From Vibrio xiamenensis (GTDB lineage Bacteria; Pseudomonadota; Gammaproteobacteria; Enterobacterales; Vibrionaceae): DNA of 64,000 nucleotides. Location: the NCBI RefSeq assembly GCF_900100015.1, contig NZ_FNDD01000001.1:309411-373410 (forward strand), given 5' to 3'. The translations under genes and the position numbers were made by a program. The notes under the pieces are model-generated. The model did no database searches. It was not told where the DNA came from and saw only the letters and a list, made by a program, of their open reading frames with translations. Below, piece by piece: positions 26,281-34,018 of the stretch; position 1 is the stretch's first letter, and each line of letters starts with the position of its first letter.

Positions 26281-27768
26281 ATGCAAAAATCCCGTTATCG
26301 TGTTGAAAAAATCAGCGCAGATCTTAGCCCTGGTCTAATAATTATTGAAACTCATGGTGATGGTAATGAAACTGTTATCTGGTATCTACAAGCGCAACTT
26401 AGCCGCCTGATACTTAAAGAGACTTGGGGCGATTACCTTTACTTAGCTGATTGGCAAGGTAAATTTTGCCGTTATCATATTCCTTCACAAACCTTGACCC
26501 ATACCCAAAAGGTAGAGGCATATATTAGTATTGGTGCGAGATTAGGACTTTTTATGATTGAAGTAACTTTCATCGATAAAAATGACTATGATACACCAAC
26601 GCTAGTTCGCCTAGATTCTAAAAATTTATCTATCTTATCTGAACATCGTCTTCCTTATGGTGATGACGTCTACGTAGATAGGTATGACTTATGCGTTCGT
26701 CGTCCCTTTAGTCCCCTCGCGAATGAGCTCTGGCTATACATATGCTCTAGTTACAAAGAACCAGAACCGCATAGTTTTTATCGTTTAAATCTATTATCAA
26801 AGCAAGAATCAATCATCGAGTTACCCCATATCGGAAACCATGATGAAGACTTCTGTTTACCAGCCCTTAATTTGGAGCTGAATTTAGGTGTCATGCTGTG
26901 TTGGGATGAGATGCCTGTCATTATCCAAGACGATGAATCTACTTTTGTTTTTCAACTATGCCTATTTGATATAGATAAGTCGGAGATCATTCGTAAGCTC
27001 CCTGTCCGAACTTACACAGCTTCTGAACTTAAACATTGTGGTGTCGATGCTGAAATTATTCAATTCGGCAAAGACGATGATATCGATGATTATTACCATC
27101 AGCTTACGCACATATATAGTTGGTTAAAAGCGATCGACTGGCAAGAAGATAAACTTTTACTCACGTTTGCTGATAAGACACTGTTGTTACACATTGATGG
27201 CCAATCAGAAGAGATTAATACCAAAACGGAAGTTACTCGAACTTGGCTACCAGAAGCTAGACTTGCTGAAAAAATAGGCGCCAATGTTGCTGTTTTTGTC
27301 GATGATCCAGAGCAAGCTTTCAAACAGATGCTTACTGTGTCACAAGATATTGAATCTGCGCGAAGAGGAAATACCTTCTCTTTTATGCTACTCGATATTA
27401 AGCACAACATAATTGAACAAAAAACATTTTACAAAGCACACATCGGTGAGCATATTGGCTTGATGAAGCAAATTCTGGCTAATTATTGTCATTATATCGA
27501 AACCGAATGTGATGAAGAGACTCTTTGGGAAACAAATGGGGAAGGTAGTTCACTTTGTCATTTAGCGAATGCGTTAGCTTCAACTGGCGATGTTGAGTTT
27601 CTACCACTGCTTCTTCAATATGTGTCAAAGCATGATTCTGACCACGATTGCTTTATGAACGAAAATATCGCTCCAACCGTCCGAGTGGCATACGATGAAG
27701 AGTTACCCTTAGTTAAAGAAATATTGAGTTATATCGATTTCGATGACTGGGGAGAAGATTGGGACTAA
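26281..27768 (+). CDS. Unknown 495-residue acidic protein, beta-propeller-like N-terminal part
   Basis: Soluble, no signal peptide. The first ~320 residues show repeated short strands with W/Y/D motifs (YLYLADWQGKFCRYHIPSQTL, LWLYICSSYKEPEPHSFYRLNL) as in propeller proteins. A helical segment follows, and the acidic tail SYIDFDDWGEDWD ends the protein. Proteins of this look occur among soluble immunity factors, but I recognise no family and the link is only by location. No strong ribosome site precedes ATG 26281. Confidence 0.65.
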   Translation: MQKSRYRVEKISADLSPGLIIIETHGDGNETVIWYLQAQLSRLILKETWGDYLYLADWQGKFCRYHIPSQTLTHTQKVEAYISIGARLGLFMIEVTFIDKNDYDTPTLVRLDSKNLSILSEHRLPYGDDVYVDRYDLCVRRPFSPLANELWLYICSSYKEPEPHSFYRLNLLSKQESIIELPHIGNHDEDFCLPALNLELNLGVMLCWDEMPVIIQDDESTFVFQLCLFDIDKSEIIRKLPVRTYTASELKHCGVDAEIIQFGKDDDIDDYYHQLTHIYSWLKAIDWQEDKLLLTFADKTLLLHIDGQSEEINTKTEVTRTWLPEARLAEKIGANVAVFVDDPEQAFKQMLTVSQDIESARRGNTFSFMLLDIKHNIIEQKTFYKAHIGEHIGLMKQILANYCHYIETECDEETLWETNGEGSSLCHLANALASTGDVEFLPLLLQYVSKHDSDHDCFMNENIAPTVRVAYDEELPLVKEILSYIDFDDWGEDWD

Positions 27769-27913
27769 GATAACTTTAGGTGTGTTAGTTAGTTCGTACT
27801 ATATCTGACACTTCAATTTAAAATGAAGAGAGTTTGTTCTGAAGTCGTTACGTCTGATGATCGAAAAGATAGGTGCTAGGTTGACTACATTAAACGCAGA
27901 GTATATGTTGAAT

Positions 27914-28354
27914 TTATTCTGCGCTTGATATGCATAATGTGAGATCTTTTGCGTAAGTATTCCAACTACTTTTCCTAGATGTATATGATTCTGTTTTGCA
28001 TTGTACGTAATGAGAGTCAACAAGTTTGTTGCTCAGATAGTATCTTGGAATAAGTGCCATTATTCCCAACGCGATGCTAATGAACATAAGATATAAATAC
28101 ATTTTTGAATGCATGGGAGATATCATGTCTCCCGTTTTGATTGTGTAAAATGTTTGATGAGTGGCAATAATTACAATCCCTACAAAAAAGACAAAACAAA
28201 ACATCAAAAGAGCATAATTTATATAAGGCCACACTCGGAGTTTTTCTGGTAATTCCGTAAATGGAGACCACAAAACCTCGTAGAATCCTGCTTGATGAAA
28301 TCCATAGAGAAGGAATAGAAATAAACTAATAAACAATGTGCGTTTTAGTATCAT
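27914..28354 (-). CDS. Membrane protein, candidate immunity partner of a lost toxin
   Basis: 146 residues; hydrophobic segments at about 6-22, 44-64 and 86-106; C-terminal QCKTESYTSRKSSWNTYAKDLTLCISSAE. The spacing of the two late cysteines and their setting parallel the 133-residue DUF1240-like copies, so it is a distant relative. Its ATG overlaps the stop of a toxin-like remnant by ATGA. This arrangement is typical for an effector-immunity pair. Confidence 0.65.
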   Translation of the reverse strand: MILKRTLFISLFLFLLYGFHQAGFYEVLWSPFTELPEKLRVWPYINYALLMFCFVFFVGIVIIATHQTFYTIKTGDMISPMHSKMYLYLMFISIALGIMALIPRYYLSNKLVDSHYVQCKTESYTSRKSSWNTYAKDLTLCISSAE

Positions 28355-28527
28355 TGCATAGACTCTTTCATTTTTAACAAATTGTCAGATATATAGTCTT
28401 CATTGTCGGCGGTGTCTAGCCACCAACCTGTTCCAAGAGACACTGTGCAAAATAATACTCCAGCTGAGACTAGAGATACACCAATTACGATTGTAACAGA
28501 GCTGCTTTGGTTAAAGTGTTCTATTCT
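28351..28527 (-). pseudogene. C-terminal remnant of a second toxin-like protein
   Basis: 58 codons open up to the stop shared with the 27914-28354 start. The peptide has a glycine-rich hydrophobic helix (TIVIGVSLVSAGVLFCTVSL), then GTGWWLDTADNEDYISDNLLK and KESMQ. Such a tail could belong to a membrane-inserting toxin. Upstream the frame is closed by stops. Confidence 0.6.
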
Positions 28528-28735
28528 CTATATCAGTCACTGAATGGGGAAATAGGTCATACATAGTTCTATTACCTAGAATAAATTACATCCACTACTT
28601 TGAAAATTATGGAAAATATAATGTTGACTACAAATCCAAATTTTCACGTTATTCCACTATATTTATAGCACTTAAACCCGATTGAACCATCATTGGAGGG
28701 GATAGACCCTCTAGTGGTAACTCGAAGCACTAGTA

Positions 28736-29100
28736 TTATCTAACCGTAAAAGCCGAGAATACAAAATCCAAAAAGACACGTATCGTCCCTTTGAATAACA
28801 CAGTGATTGCCGACCTTTCTGATTGGAAAGAGCTAAATTTCCAAGCGAGAGATGTTTTTTTAGTGAGGCAAAGCGCTAATAGGCGTTAATAAACCATGGA
28901 TGAAGTTACTCAGTGATGTTGCTATTAAATGTTTTCGTCTCCATTATTTTCGCTATCATTTTTCTAGCAAACTCATAATTGCTGGTGTTGATTTAAATAT
29001 GGTTCGAGAGTTATCGGGTCACTCCGAACTGAAAATGATTCTAATGTATCCCCACTTAGATCCAGAGCATAAAGCAGCGGCAATTAATTTAATTTTATGA
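28736..29100 (+). pseudogene. Integrase remnant 3
   Basis: Corresponds to roughly the last 125 codons of the integrase with frame breaks near 28850-28890. The end (28900-29100) stays open: LHYFRYHFSSKLIIAGVDLNMVRELSGHSELKMILMYPHLDPEHKAAAINL. Several catalytic-box residues changed (HYFRY for HDLRH). Convergent with the immunity gene 5 bp away. Confidence 0.88.
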
Positions 29101-29105
29101 TGAAA

Positions 29106-29507
29106 TTAAAGGCTCAACCTAAATTTAATGATTTTGCTCCACCATCTGGGGTTTACCGCGGGGATGCTGTAATCACATTCTTTAGGAAGAAATAATAGGT
29201 CATCACGGTTTCTATTCGGAAATATTACATTATAGTCAAATAGCGACTGATAACAGAGCGGAGTAATTTGTCCGATGTATTCATCGTTTTTATTGTATAA
29301 AACAATATATTTTTTCTCCTGTAAGTACTGAACGAATGAAATAGGAGTGGTTGATGATACGTCATATACCGCTATTTTCCATTTCCCATCGTAACTATAT
29401 GTATAGTAACCTTTATGAATATTTTTATACGGTATTACTGGCGAAAGAACTAGCCAGTAGGCTAGCACTGGTAATAAAATTAAGGTTGCTGCTATATGTT
29501 TAAACAT
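29106..29507 (-). CDS. Orphan immunity-like protein, copy D1
   Basis: 133 residues from ATG 29507 (MFKHIAATLILLPVLAYWLVLSPVIPYKNIHKGYYTYSYDG). The KNIHKGYYTYSYDGKWK segment is shared with the copy beside the effector (33611), so it probably recognises the same toxin. Difference: ITPLCYQS instead of STPFCYQS. Leader copy 3 upstream. Confidence 0.72.
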   Translation of the reverse strand: MFKHIAATLILLPVLAYWLVLSPVIPYKNIHKGYYTYSYDGKWKIAVYDVSSTTPISFVQYLQEKKYIVLYNKNDEYIGQITPLCYQSLFDYNVIFPNRNRDDLLFLPKECDYSIPAVNPRWWSKIIKFRLSL

Positions 29508-29682
29508 CTTCGCGCCTAGATACTCAATCCGAATCTGATAACTTTGCTTCATCATTATTGGATAAATTTAGTTTGATGCTAACACCGTTGAGGGAATCTT
29601 TCTGACCGTAATACTAGGTAACTTGAAGTAATATATAGCGTTTTGGAAGGTTTTGAATGGGTGTCAGATTTGGTGGTGATAG

Positions 29683-29909
29683 CTACAGTGCTGATGTCTG
29701 GCCTTTTAGAAAAGTAACCTCGATCAAGCGGTGATAAAAAATGGGGATTAAACCAAAGAAACCACCAAATAGAACTGCAGGAATGTATCCAATAGGTTCA
29801 TAGAGAACTTTTCCAACAGAAGCGATTGGAAAGGGAAGGAATGTCGAGCATATCCATGCATAACCAAGAATGAATGCAGGACCAAAAAACGCCAAATAAC
29901 TCGATACAT
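29683..29909 (-). pseudogene. Broken DUF1240-like membrane protein, copy 3
   Basis: Two lesions: one G missing after codon 6 (TGGCG for TGGGCG), shifting the frame at the N-terminus, and loss of everything after VTFLK at the same junction sequence as copy 2. Central part GYIPAVLFGGFFGLIPIFYHRLIEV intact. Confidence 0.75.
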
Positions 29910-29921
29910 TGCGCGTTAGAC

Positions 29922-30326
29922 CTATAATAAGCTCAATCTATATTTAATGATTTTGCTCCACCATCTGGGGTTTACCGCGGGGATGCTGTAGTCACATTCT
30001 TTAGGAAGAAATAATAGATCGTCAAGGTCGCTCTCCGGAAACATTACATTATAGTCAAATAACGATTGATAACAGAATGGAGTACTTTGTCCGATGTATT
30101 CATCGTTTTTATTGTATAATACAATGTATCGTTTTTCCTGTAAGTACTGAACGAATGAAATAGGAGTGGTTGGTGATACGTTATATACCGCTATTTTCCA
30201 TTTTCCATCGTAACTATATGTATAGTAACCTTTATGAATATTTTTATTCGGTATCACTGGTGATAAAATTAACCAGTAAGCTAGCACTGGTAATAAAATT
30301 AAGGTTGTTGTTATATGTTTAAACAT
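29922..30326 (-). CDS. Orphan immunity-like protein, copy E1
   Basis: 134 residues from ATG 30326 (MFKHITTTLILLP). Mature part KNIHKGYYTYSYDGKWKIAVYNVSPTTPISFVQYLQEKRYIVLYNKNDEYIG is almost that of the effector-linked copy. FPESDLDDLLFLPKECDYSIPAVNPRWW resembles copies A4 and D1, suggesting exchange between copies. Leader copy 4 upstream. Confidence 0.72.
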   Translation of the reverse strand: MFKHITTTLILLPVLAYWLILSPVIPNKNIHKGYYTYSYDGKWKIAVYNVSPTTPISFVQYLQEKRYIVLYNKNDEYIGQSTPFCYQSLFDYNVMFPESDLDDLLFLPKECDYSIPAVNPRWWSKIIKYRLSLL

Positions 30327-30559
30327 CTTCGCGCCTAAAGACTCAATCCGAATCTGATAACTTTGCTTCATCATTAATGGATAAATTTATTTTGATGCTA
30401 ACACCGTTGGAGGAATCTTTCTGAACGTAATACTAGGTAATTTGACATAATATATAGAGTTTTGGAAGGTTTTGGGTGGGGGCAGATTTGGTGGTGATAG
30501 TTACAGTGCTGATTTCTGGGCTTTTAAGAGGGAGCAACTTCAATTGTATGGTTATTATA

Positions 30560-30601
30560 TGGCGCTCCCAACAGGATTCGAACCTGTGACCTGCCCCTTA
30601 G
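30560..30601 (-). repeat. att copy 2: tRNA-Arg 3' end
   Basis: About 41 nt identical to the tRNA-Arg 3' part apart from one base. The terminator hairpin seen in the other copies is missing here. It runs directly into an integrase tail. Confidence 0.82.
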
Positions 30602-30642
30602 CGTCAGAACATAAAGCTACAGCGGTTAATCTTATTGGTTAG
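30597..30642 (+). pseudogene. Integrase 3' remnant 4
   Basis: 46 bp similar (several changes) to the last codons of the integrase, ending TAG at 30640-30642, 3 bp before the convergent membrane-protein gene. Confidence 0.8.
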
Positions 30643-30645
30643 TGC

Positions 30646-31047
30646 TTATAGCTTTTTGCATAGTGATAAGTCGTTTACGAAGAAGCTCATCAGGTTGTTT
30701 TTATAACCAAGTTCTTTCGGGCACTCAATCATATGATTTGGTTGAATGACGAGGAAATAATTAGCCTGATTAATAACTAGCCCTGCCACTAGACCGCTAA
30801 TAAATAACACCGCAAGCAGTTTATTGTTAGGTTTACTTTCTTTTAGAAAAGCAACCTCGATCAAACGGTGATAAAAAATGGGGATTAAACCAAAGAAGCC
30901 ACCAAATAGAACTGCAGGAATGTATCCAATAGGTTCATAGAGAACTTTTTCAACAGAAGCGATTGGAAAGGGAAGGAATGTCGAGCATATCCATGCATAA
31001 CCAAGAATGAATGCAGGACCAACAAACGCCCAAATAATTCGATACAT
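30646..31047 (-). CDS. DUF1240-like membrane protein, candidate immunity protein, copy 4
   Basis: 133 residues, intact. Differs from copy 1 at a few places (MYRIIWAFVGPAF, FPIASVEKVL, FISGLVAGLVINQ). Separated by 12 bp from the upstream immunity gene, so both are expressed from leader copy 5. Confidence 0.65.
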   Translation of the reverse strand: MYRIIWAFVGPAFILGYAWICSTFLPFPIASVEKVLYEPIGYIPAVLFGGFFGLIPIFYHRLIEVAFLKESKPNNKLLAVLFISGLVAGLVINQANYFLVIQPNHMIECPKELGYKNNLMSFFVNDLSLCKKL

Positions 31048-31059
31048 TGCGCGTTAGAC

Positions 31060-31464
31060 CTATAATAAGCTCAACCTAAATTTAATGATTTTGCTCCACC
31101 ATTTTGGGTTCTTGGCTGGAATATTATAGTCACATTCATCAGGAAGGAAGGACAGATCGTCAAGGCTGCTACCCGGAAATACTACATTGTAGTCAAATAA
31201 CGATTGATAACAGAATGGAGTACTTTGTCCGATGTATTCATCGTTTTTATTGTATAAAACAATATATTTCTTCTCCTGTAAGTACTGAATGAATGAAATA
31301 GGAGTGGTTGGTGATACCCTATATACTGCCATTTGCCATTTTCCATCGTAACTATATGTATAGTGACCTTTATGAATATTTTTATTCGGTATAACTGGCG
31401 AAAGAACTAGCCAGTAGGCTAGCACTGGTAATGAAATTAAGGTTGCTGTTATATGTTTAAACAT
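31060..31464 (-). CDS. Orphan immunity-like protein, copy F1
   Basis: 134 residues from ATG 31464 (MFKHITATLISLPVLAYWLVLSPVIPNKNIHKGHYTYSYDG). A KWQMAVYRV segment replaces the usual KWKIAVYDV. The end matches copies A1 and 33611 (PGSSLDDLSFLPDECDYNIPAKNPKWW). Confidence 0.72.
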   Translation of the reverse strand: MFKHITATLISLPVLAYWLVLSPVIPNKNIHKGHYTYSYDGKWQMAVYRVSPTTPISFIQYLQEKKYIVLYNKNDEYIGQSTPFCYQSLFDYNVVFPGSSLDDLSFLPDECDYNIPAKNPKWWSKIIKFRLSLL

Positions 31465-31712
31465 CTTCGCGCCTAAATACTTAATCCGAATCTGATAACT
31501 TTGCTTAATCACTAATGGATAAATTTAGTTTGATGCTAACACCGTTGGGGGAATCTTTCTGACCGTAATACTAGGTAACTCGACTTAATATATAGCGTTT
31601 TAGAAGGTTTTGAATGGGTGTCAGATTTGGTGGTGATAGTTACAGTGTTGATGTCTGGCCTTTTAAAAGGGAGCAACCTCAATTATATGGTCATTATGTG
31701 GACACATGTAGC

Positions 31713-31794
31713 AAGGGCTAAGCAGGTATTAACCGCTTAGCCCTTGTTGTATATGGCGCTCCCAACAGGATTTGAACCCGTGACCTGCCCCTTA
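31713..31794 (-). repeat. att copy 3 (probable attR of the intact element)
   Basis: 31713-31745 is the tRNA terminator hairpin; 31754-31794 equals the last 41 nt of tRNA-Arg(CCU) with one change, stopping within the anticodon stem (CCCCTTA). It is the only copy not fused to an integrase tail; the intact integrase begins 167 bp further right. With the tRNA at 42829 it brackets 11.1 kb. Confidence 0.88.
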
Positions 31795-31929
31795 AGAGTT
31801 CGTTTTTATTGTGTTCGGTAGTGAACGTTGATGAATCTCGTTGTGATTTAATGTATTGTATTTAAATGATTTTTTATTTAATTGTTGTGTTTTGTTGTTC
31901 ATTGTCTAATGCGTAAGTACAATGTTTTA

Positions 31930-31947
31930 GCTACATATTTGCTACAC
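31930..31947 (+). promoter_or_regulatory. Candidate integrase arm-type sites, left end
   Basis: GCTACATATTTGCTACAC, two GCTACA units 11 bp apart, just upstream of int. A very similar pair is found at the opposite end of the element (42751-42769). Confidence 0.55.
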
Positions 31948-31960
31948 AAATGGAGGGTGT

Positions 31961-33193
31961 ATGGCGCTAAAGAAAAAAATTACGGCTTCATCGATCAAGG
32001 GCCTGTCTATCGACGACCAAAGAATTAATGATACTGAAGTCAGTGGTTTTCATGCGCGTATCTCACCTAAGGGCGTTATTAAGTATTACTTCTTTTATCG
32101 GTTCAACGGAAAGCAGAGAAATTATTTATTAGGCGCAGCTTCTTCAATGACTCCCGCACAAGCTCGCGATTTAGCCAAAGAAAAGGCAGGCTTGGTTGCA
32201 AAAGGTATTGATGTTCACTTTGATAGAAAAGAAGTTCAGAAAGCTGAGATTGCTAATAACCTAAAGCTTGGCACTTACTTAGAGCAAACCTATTTACCTT
32301 ATTTGATCTCGCAAAATCCTAAGACGGCACATAAAGCTTACCGAAATATACGCAGTAGTTTTCATCACCTTCTTGATCGTAATGTCACTGAAATTACTTC
32401 GTGGGATATCCAGCAATGGATCGTAGAAAGACGTAAGTTAGGGCGATCACCCGCAACGTTGACTTACTCTATCAATCGGCTTAAAGCGGCGCTGACAAGA
32501 GCGGTAGAGTGGGAGATTATTGAATCTCACCAGTTACATAACATCAAGTTGATTCGAGAAGACAATACTCGTATTCGCTATCTATCAATTGATGAAGAAA
32601 ATGCTCTATTGGGCGCGGTAAAGCAGCGGGATGTATTGGTTCGAAACAAACGCATTTCGGCAAATCTTCATCGTTTAGAGAGAAATATGCCGTTGTTCGA
32701 GACATTTGAGAATGTCAGGTTTGTCGATTATCTGGAACCTTTAGTCATCACAGCCATGAATACGGGCTTAAGGCGTGGCGAGCTGTTGGGGTTAACATGG
32801 AAAGATGTAGTGCTTGAGCGTGGTTATCTAACAGTAAAAGCCGAGAATGCCAAATCCAAAAAGACACGTACCGTCCCTTTGAATAACACAGTGATTGATG
32901 TGCTTTCTGATTGGAAAGAGCAAAACCCTCTATCGGAATACGTTTTTGTTTCCAGTGAGGGCAAACCGCTAACAGATGTTAAAAAGCCATGGATGAAGCT
33001 ACTCAGTGACGCTGCTATTGAGGATTTTCGTTTCCATGATTTGCGCCACCATTTTGCTAGCAAACTGGTAATGGCTGGTGTTGATTTAAATACAGTTCGA
33101 GAATTATTGGGTCATTCCGATCTAAAAATGACCCTAAGGTATGCCCACTTAGCGCCAGAGCATAAAGCGGCGGCAGTTAACCTTATTGGTTAG
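31961..33193 (+). CDS. int: Tyrosine recombinase / integrase
   Basis: 410 residues, GGAGG before ATG 31961. An N-terminal arm-binding domain (FHARISPKGVIKYYFFYRFNGKQRNYLLG) and a core-binding SAM-like domain precede the catalytic domain. Active-site residues: R271 (TGLRRGE), H359 and R362 (HDLRHHF), H385 (GHSD), Y394 (RYAHL). It should recombine the element with the 3' end of tRNA-Arg(CCU), given its position beside the tRNA-derived repeat. It ends 3 bp from the convergent membrane-protein gene, and its 3' end is the source of the four remnants. Confidence 0.93.
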   Translation: MALKKKITASSIKGLSIDDQRINDTEVSGFHARISPKGVIKYYFFYRFNGKQRNYLLGAASSMTPAQARDLAKEKAGLVAKGIDVHFDRKEVQKAEIANNLKLGTYLEQTYLPYLISQNPKTAHKAYRNIRSSFHHLLDRNVTEITSWDIQQWIVERRKLGRSPATLTYSINRLKAALTRAVEWEIIESHQLHNIKLIREDNTRIRYLSIDEENALLGAVKQRDVLVRNKRISANLHRLERNMPLFETFENVRFVDYLEPLVITAMNTGLRRGELLGLTWKDVVLERGYLTVKAENAKSKKTRTVPLNNTVIDVLSDWKEQNPLSEYVFVSSEGKPLTDVKKPWMKLLSDAAIEDFRFHDLRHHFASKLVMAGVDLNTVRELLGHSDLKMTLRYAHLAPEHKAAAVNLIG

Positions 33194-33196
33194 TGC

Positions 33197-33598
33197 TTAT
33201 AGCTCTTTACATAGTGATAAGTCGTTTACAAAGAAGCTCATAAGGTTGTTTTTATAACCAAGCTCTTTCGGGCACTCAATCATATGGTTTGGTTGAATGA
33301 CGAGGAAATAATTAGCCTGATTGATCACTAGCCCTGCCACTAAACCGATAATAAATAATACTGCTAGCAGCTTATTGTCAGGTTTACTTTCTTTTAGAAA
33401 AGCAACCTCGATCAAACGGTGATAAAAAATGGGGATTAAACCAAAGAAACCACCAAATAGAACGGCGGGAATGTATCCAATAGGTTCATAGAGAACTTTT
33501 TCAACAGAACCTATTGGGAAGGGAAGGAAAGTCGAGCATATCCATGCATAACCAAGAATGAACGCAGGACCAACAAACGCCCAAATAACTCGATACAT
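33197..33598 (-). CDS. DUF1240-like membrane protein, candidate immunity protein, copy 5
   Basis: 133 residues. Nearly the same as copies 1 and 4 (differences such as FPIGSVEKVL and SKPDNKLL). Third gene of the effector operon order: leader protein, toxin, immunity, this. It may protect against the same toxin or against another one; the sequence does not decide. Confidence 0.68.
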   Translation of the reverse strand: MYRVIWAFVGPAFILGYAWICSTFLPFPIGSVEKVLYEPIGYIPAVLFGGFFGLIPIFYHRLIEVAFLKESKPDNKLLAVLFIIGLVAGLVINQANYFLVIQPNHMIECPKELGYKNNLMSFFVNDLSLCKEL

Positions 33599-33610
33599 TG
33601 CGCGTTAGAC

Positions 33611-34018
33611 CTATAATAAGCTCAATCTAAATTTAATGATTTTGCTCCACCATCTTGGGTTCTTGGCTGGAATACTATAGTCACATTCATCAGGAAGGAA
33701 GGTCAGGTCGTCAAGGTTGCTACCCGGAAATGCTACATTATAGTCAAATAACGACTGATAACAGAATGGTGTGCTTTGTCCGATGTATTCATCGTTTTTA
33801 TTGTATAATACAATGTATCGCTTTTCCTGTATGTATTGAACTAATGAAATAGGAGTGGTTGGTGATACGTCATAGACCGCTATTTTCCATTTTCCATCGT
33901 AACTATATGTATAGTAACCTTTATGAATATTTTTATTCGGTATAACTGGCGAAAGAACTAGCCAGTAGGCTAGCACTGGTAATGAAATTAAGGTGATTAA
34001 GATTTTTTTTGCCGTCAT
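33611..34018 (-). CDS. Immunity protein candidate, cognate to the effector at 34015
   Basis: 135 residues, MTAKKILITLISLPVLAYWLVLSPVIPNKN. Anchor helix at about 6-26, then a periplasmic domain YYTYSYDGKWKIAVYDVSPTTPISLVQYIQEKRYIVLY, two Cys and WWSKIIKFRLSLL at the end. Its ATG overlaps the toxin stop (ATGA), so both are made together. The predicted periplasmic side suggests the toxin acts there or on the membrane. The reference copy for the whole family in this window. Confidence 0.78.
   Translation of the reverse strand: MTAKKILITLISLPVLAYWLVLSPVIPNKNIHKGYYTYSYDGKWKIAVYDVSPTTPISLVQYIQEKRYIVLYNKNDEYIGQSTPFCYQSLFDYNVAFPGSNLDDLTFLPDECDYSIPAKNPRWWSKIIKFRLSLL

Noticed and set aside
20178..31794. 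Additional functional tRNA genes
   Set aside because: The copies hold only the 3' 37-41 nt; the acceptor 5' strand, D arm and anticodon are missing.
17862..34018. Integron gene-cassette array (superintegron)
   Set aside because: Repeated small genes and GCGTTAGAC-like ends suggested attC sites, but no paired R-prime/R-double-prime sequence or imperfect palindrome follows each gene, genes lie in operons with 3-nt gaps, and the recombinase is a tRNA-type integrase.
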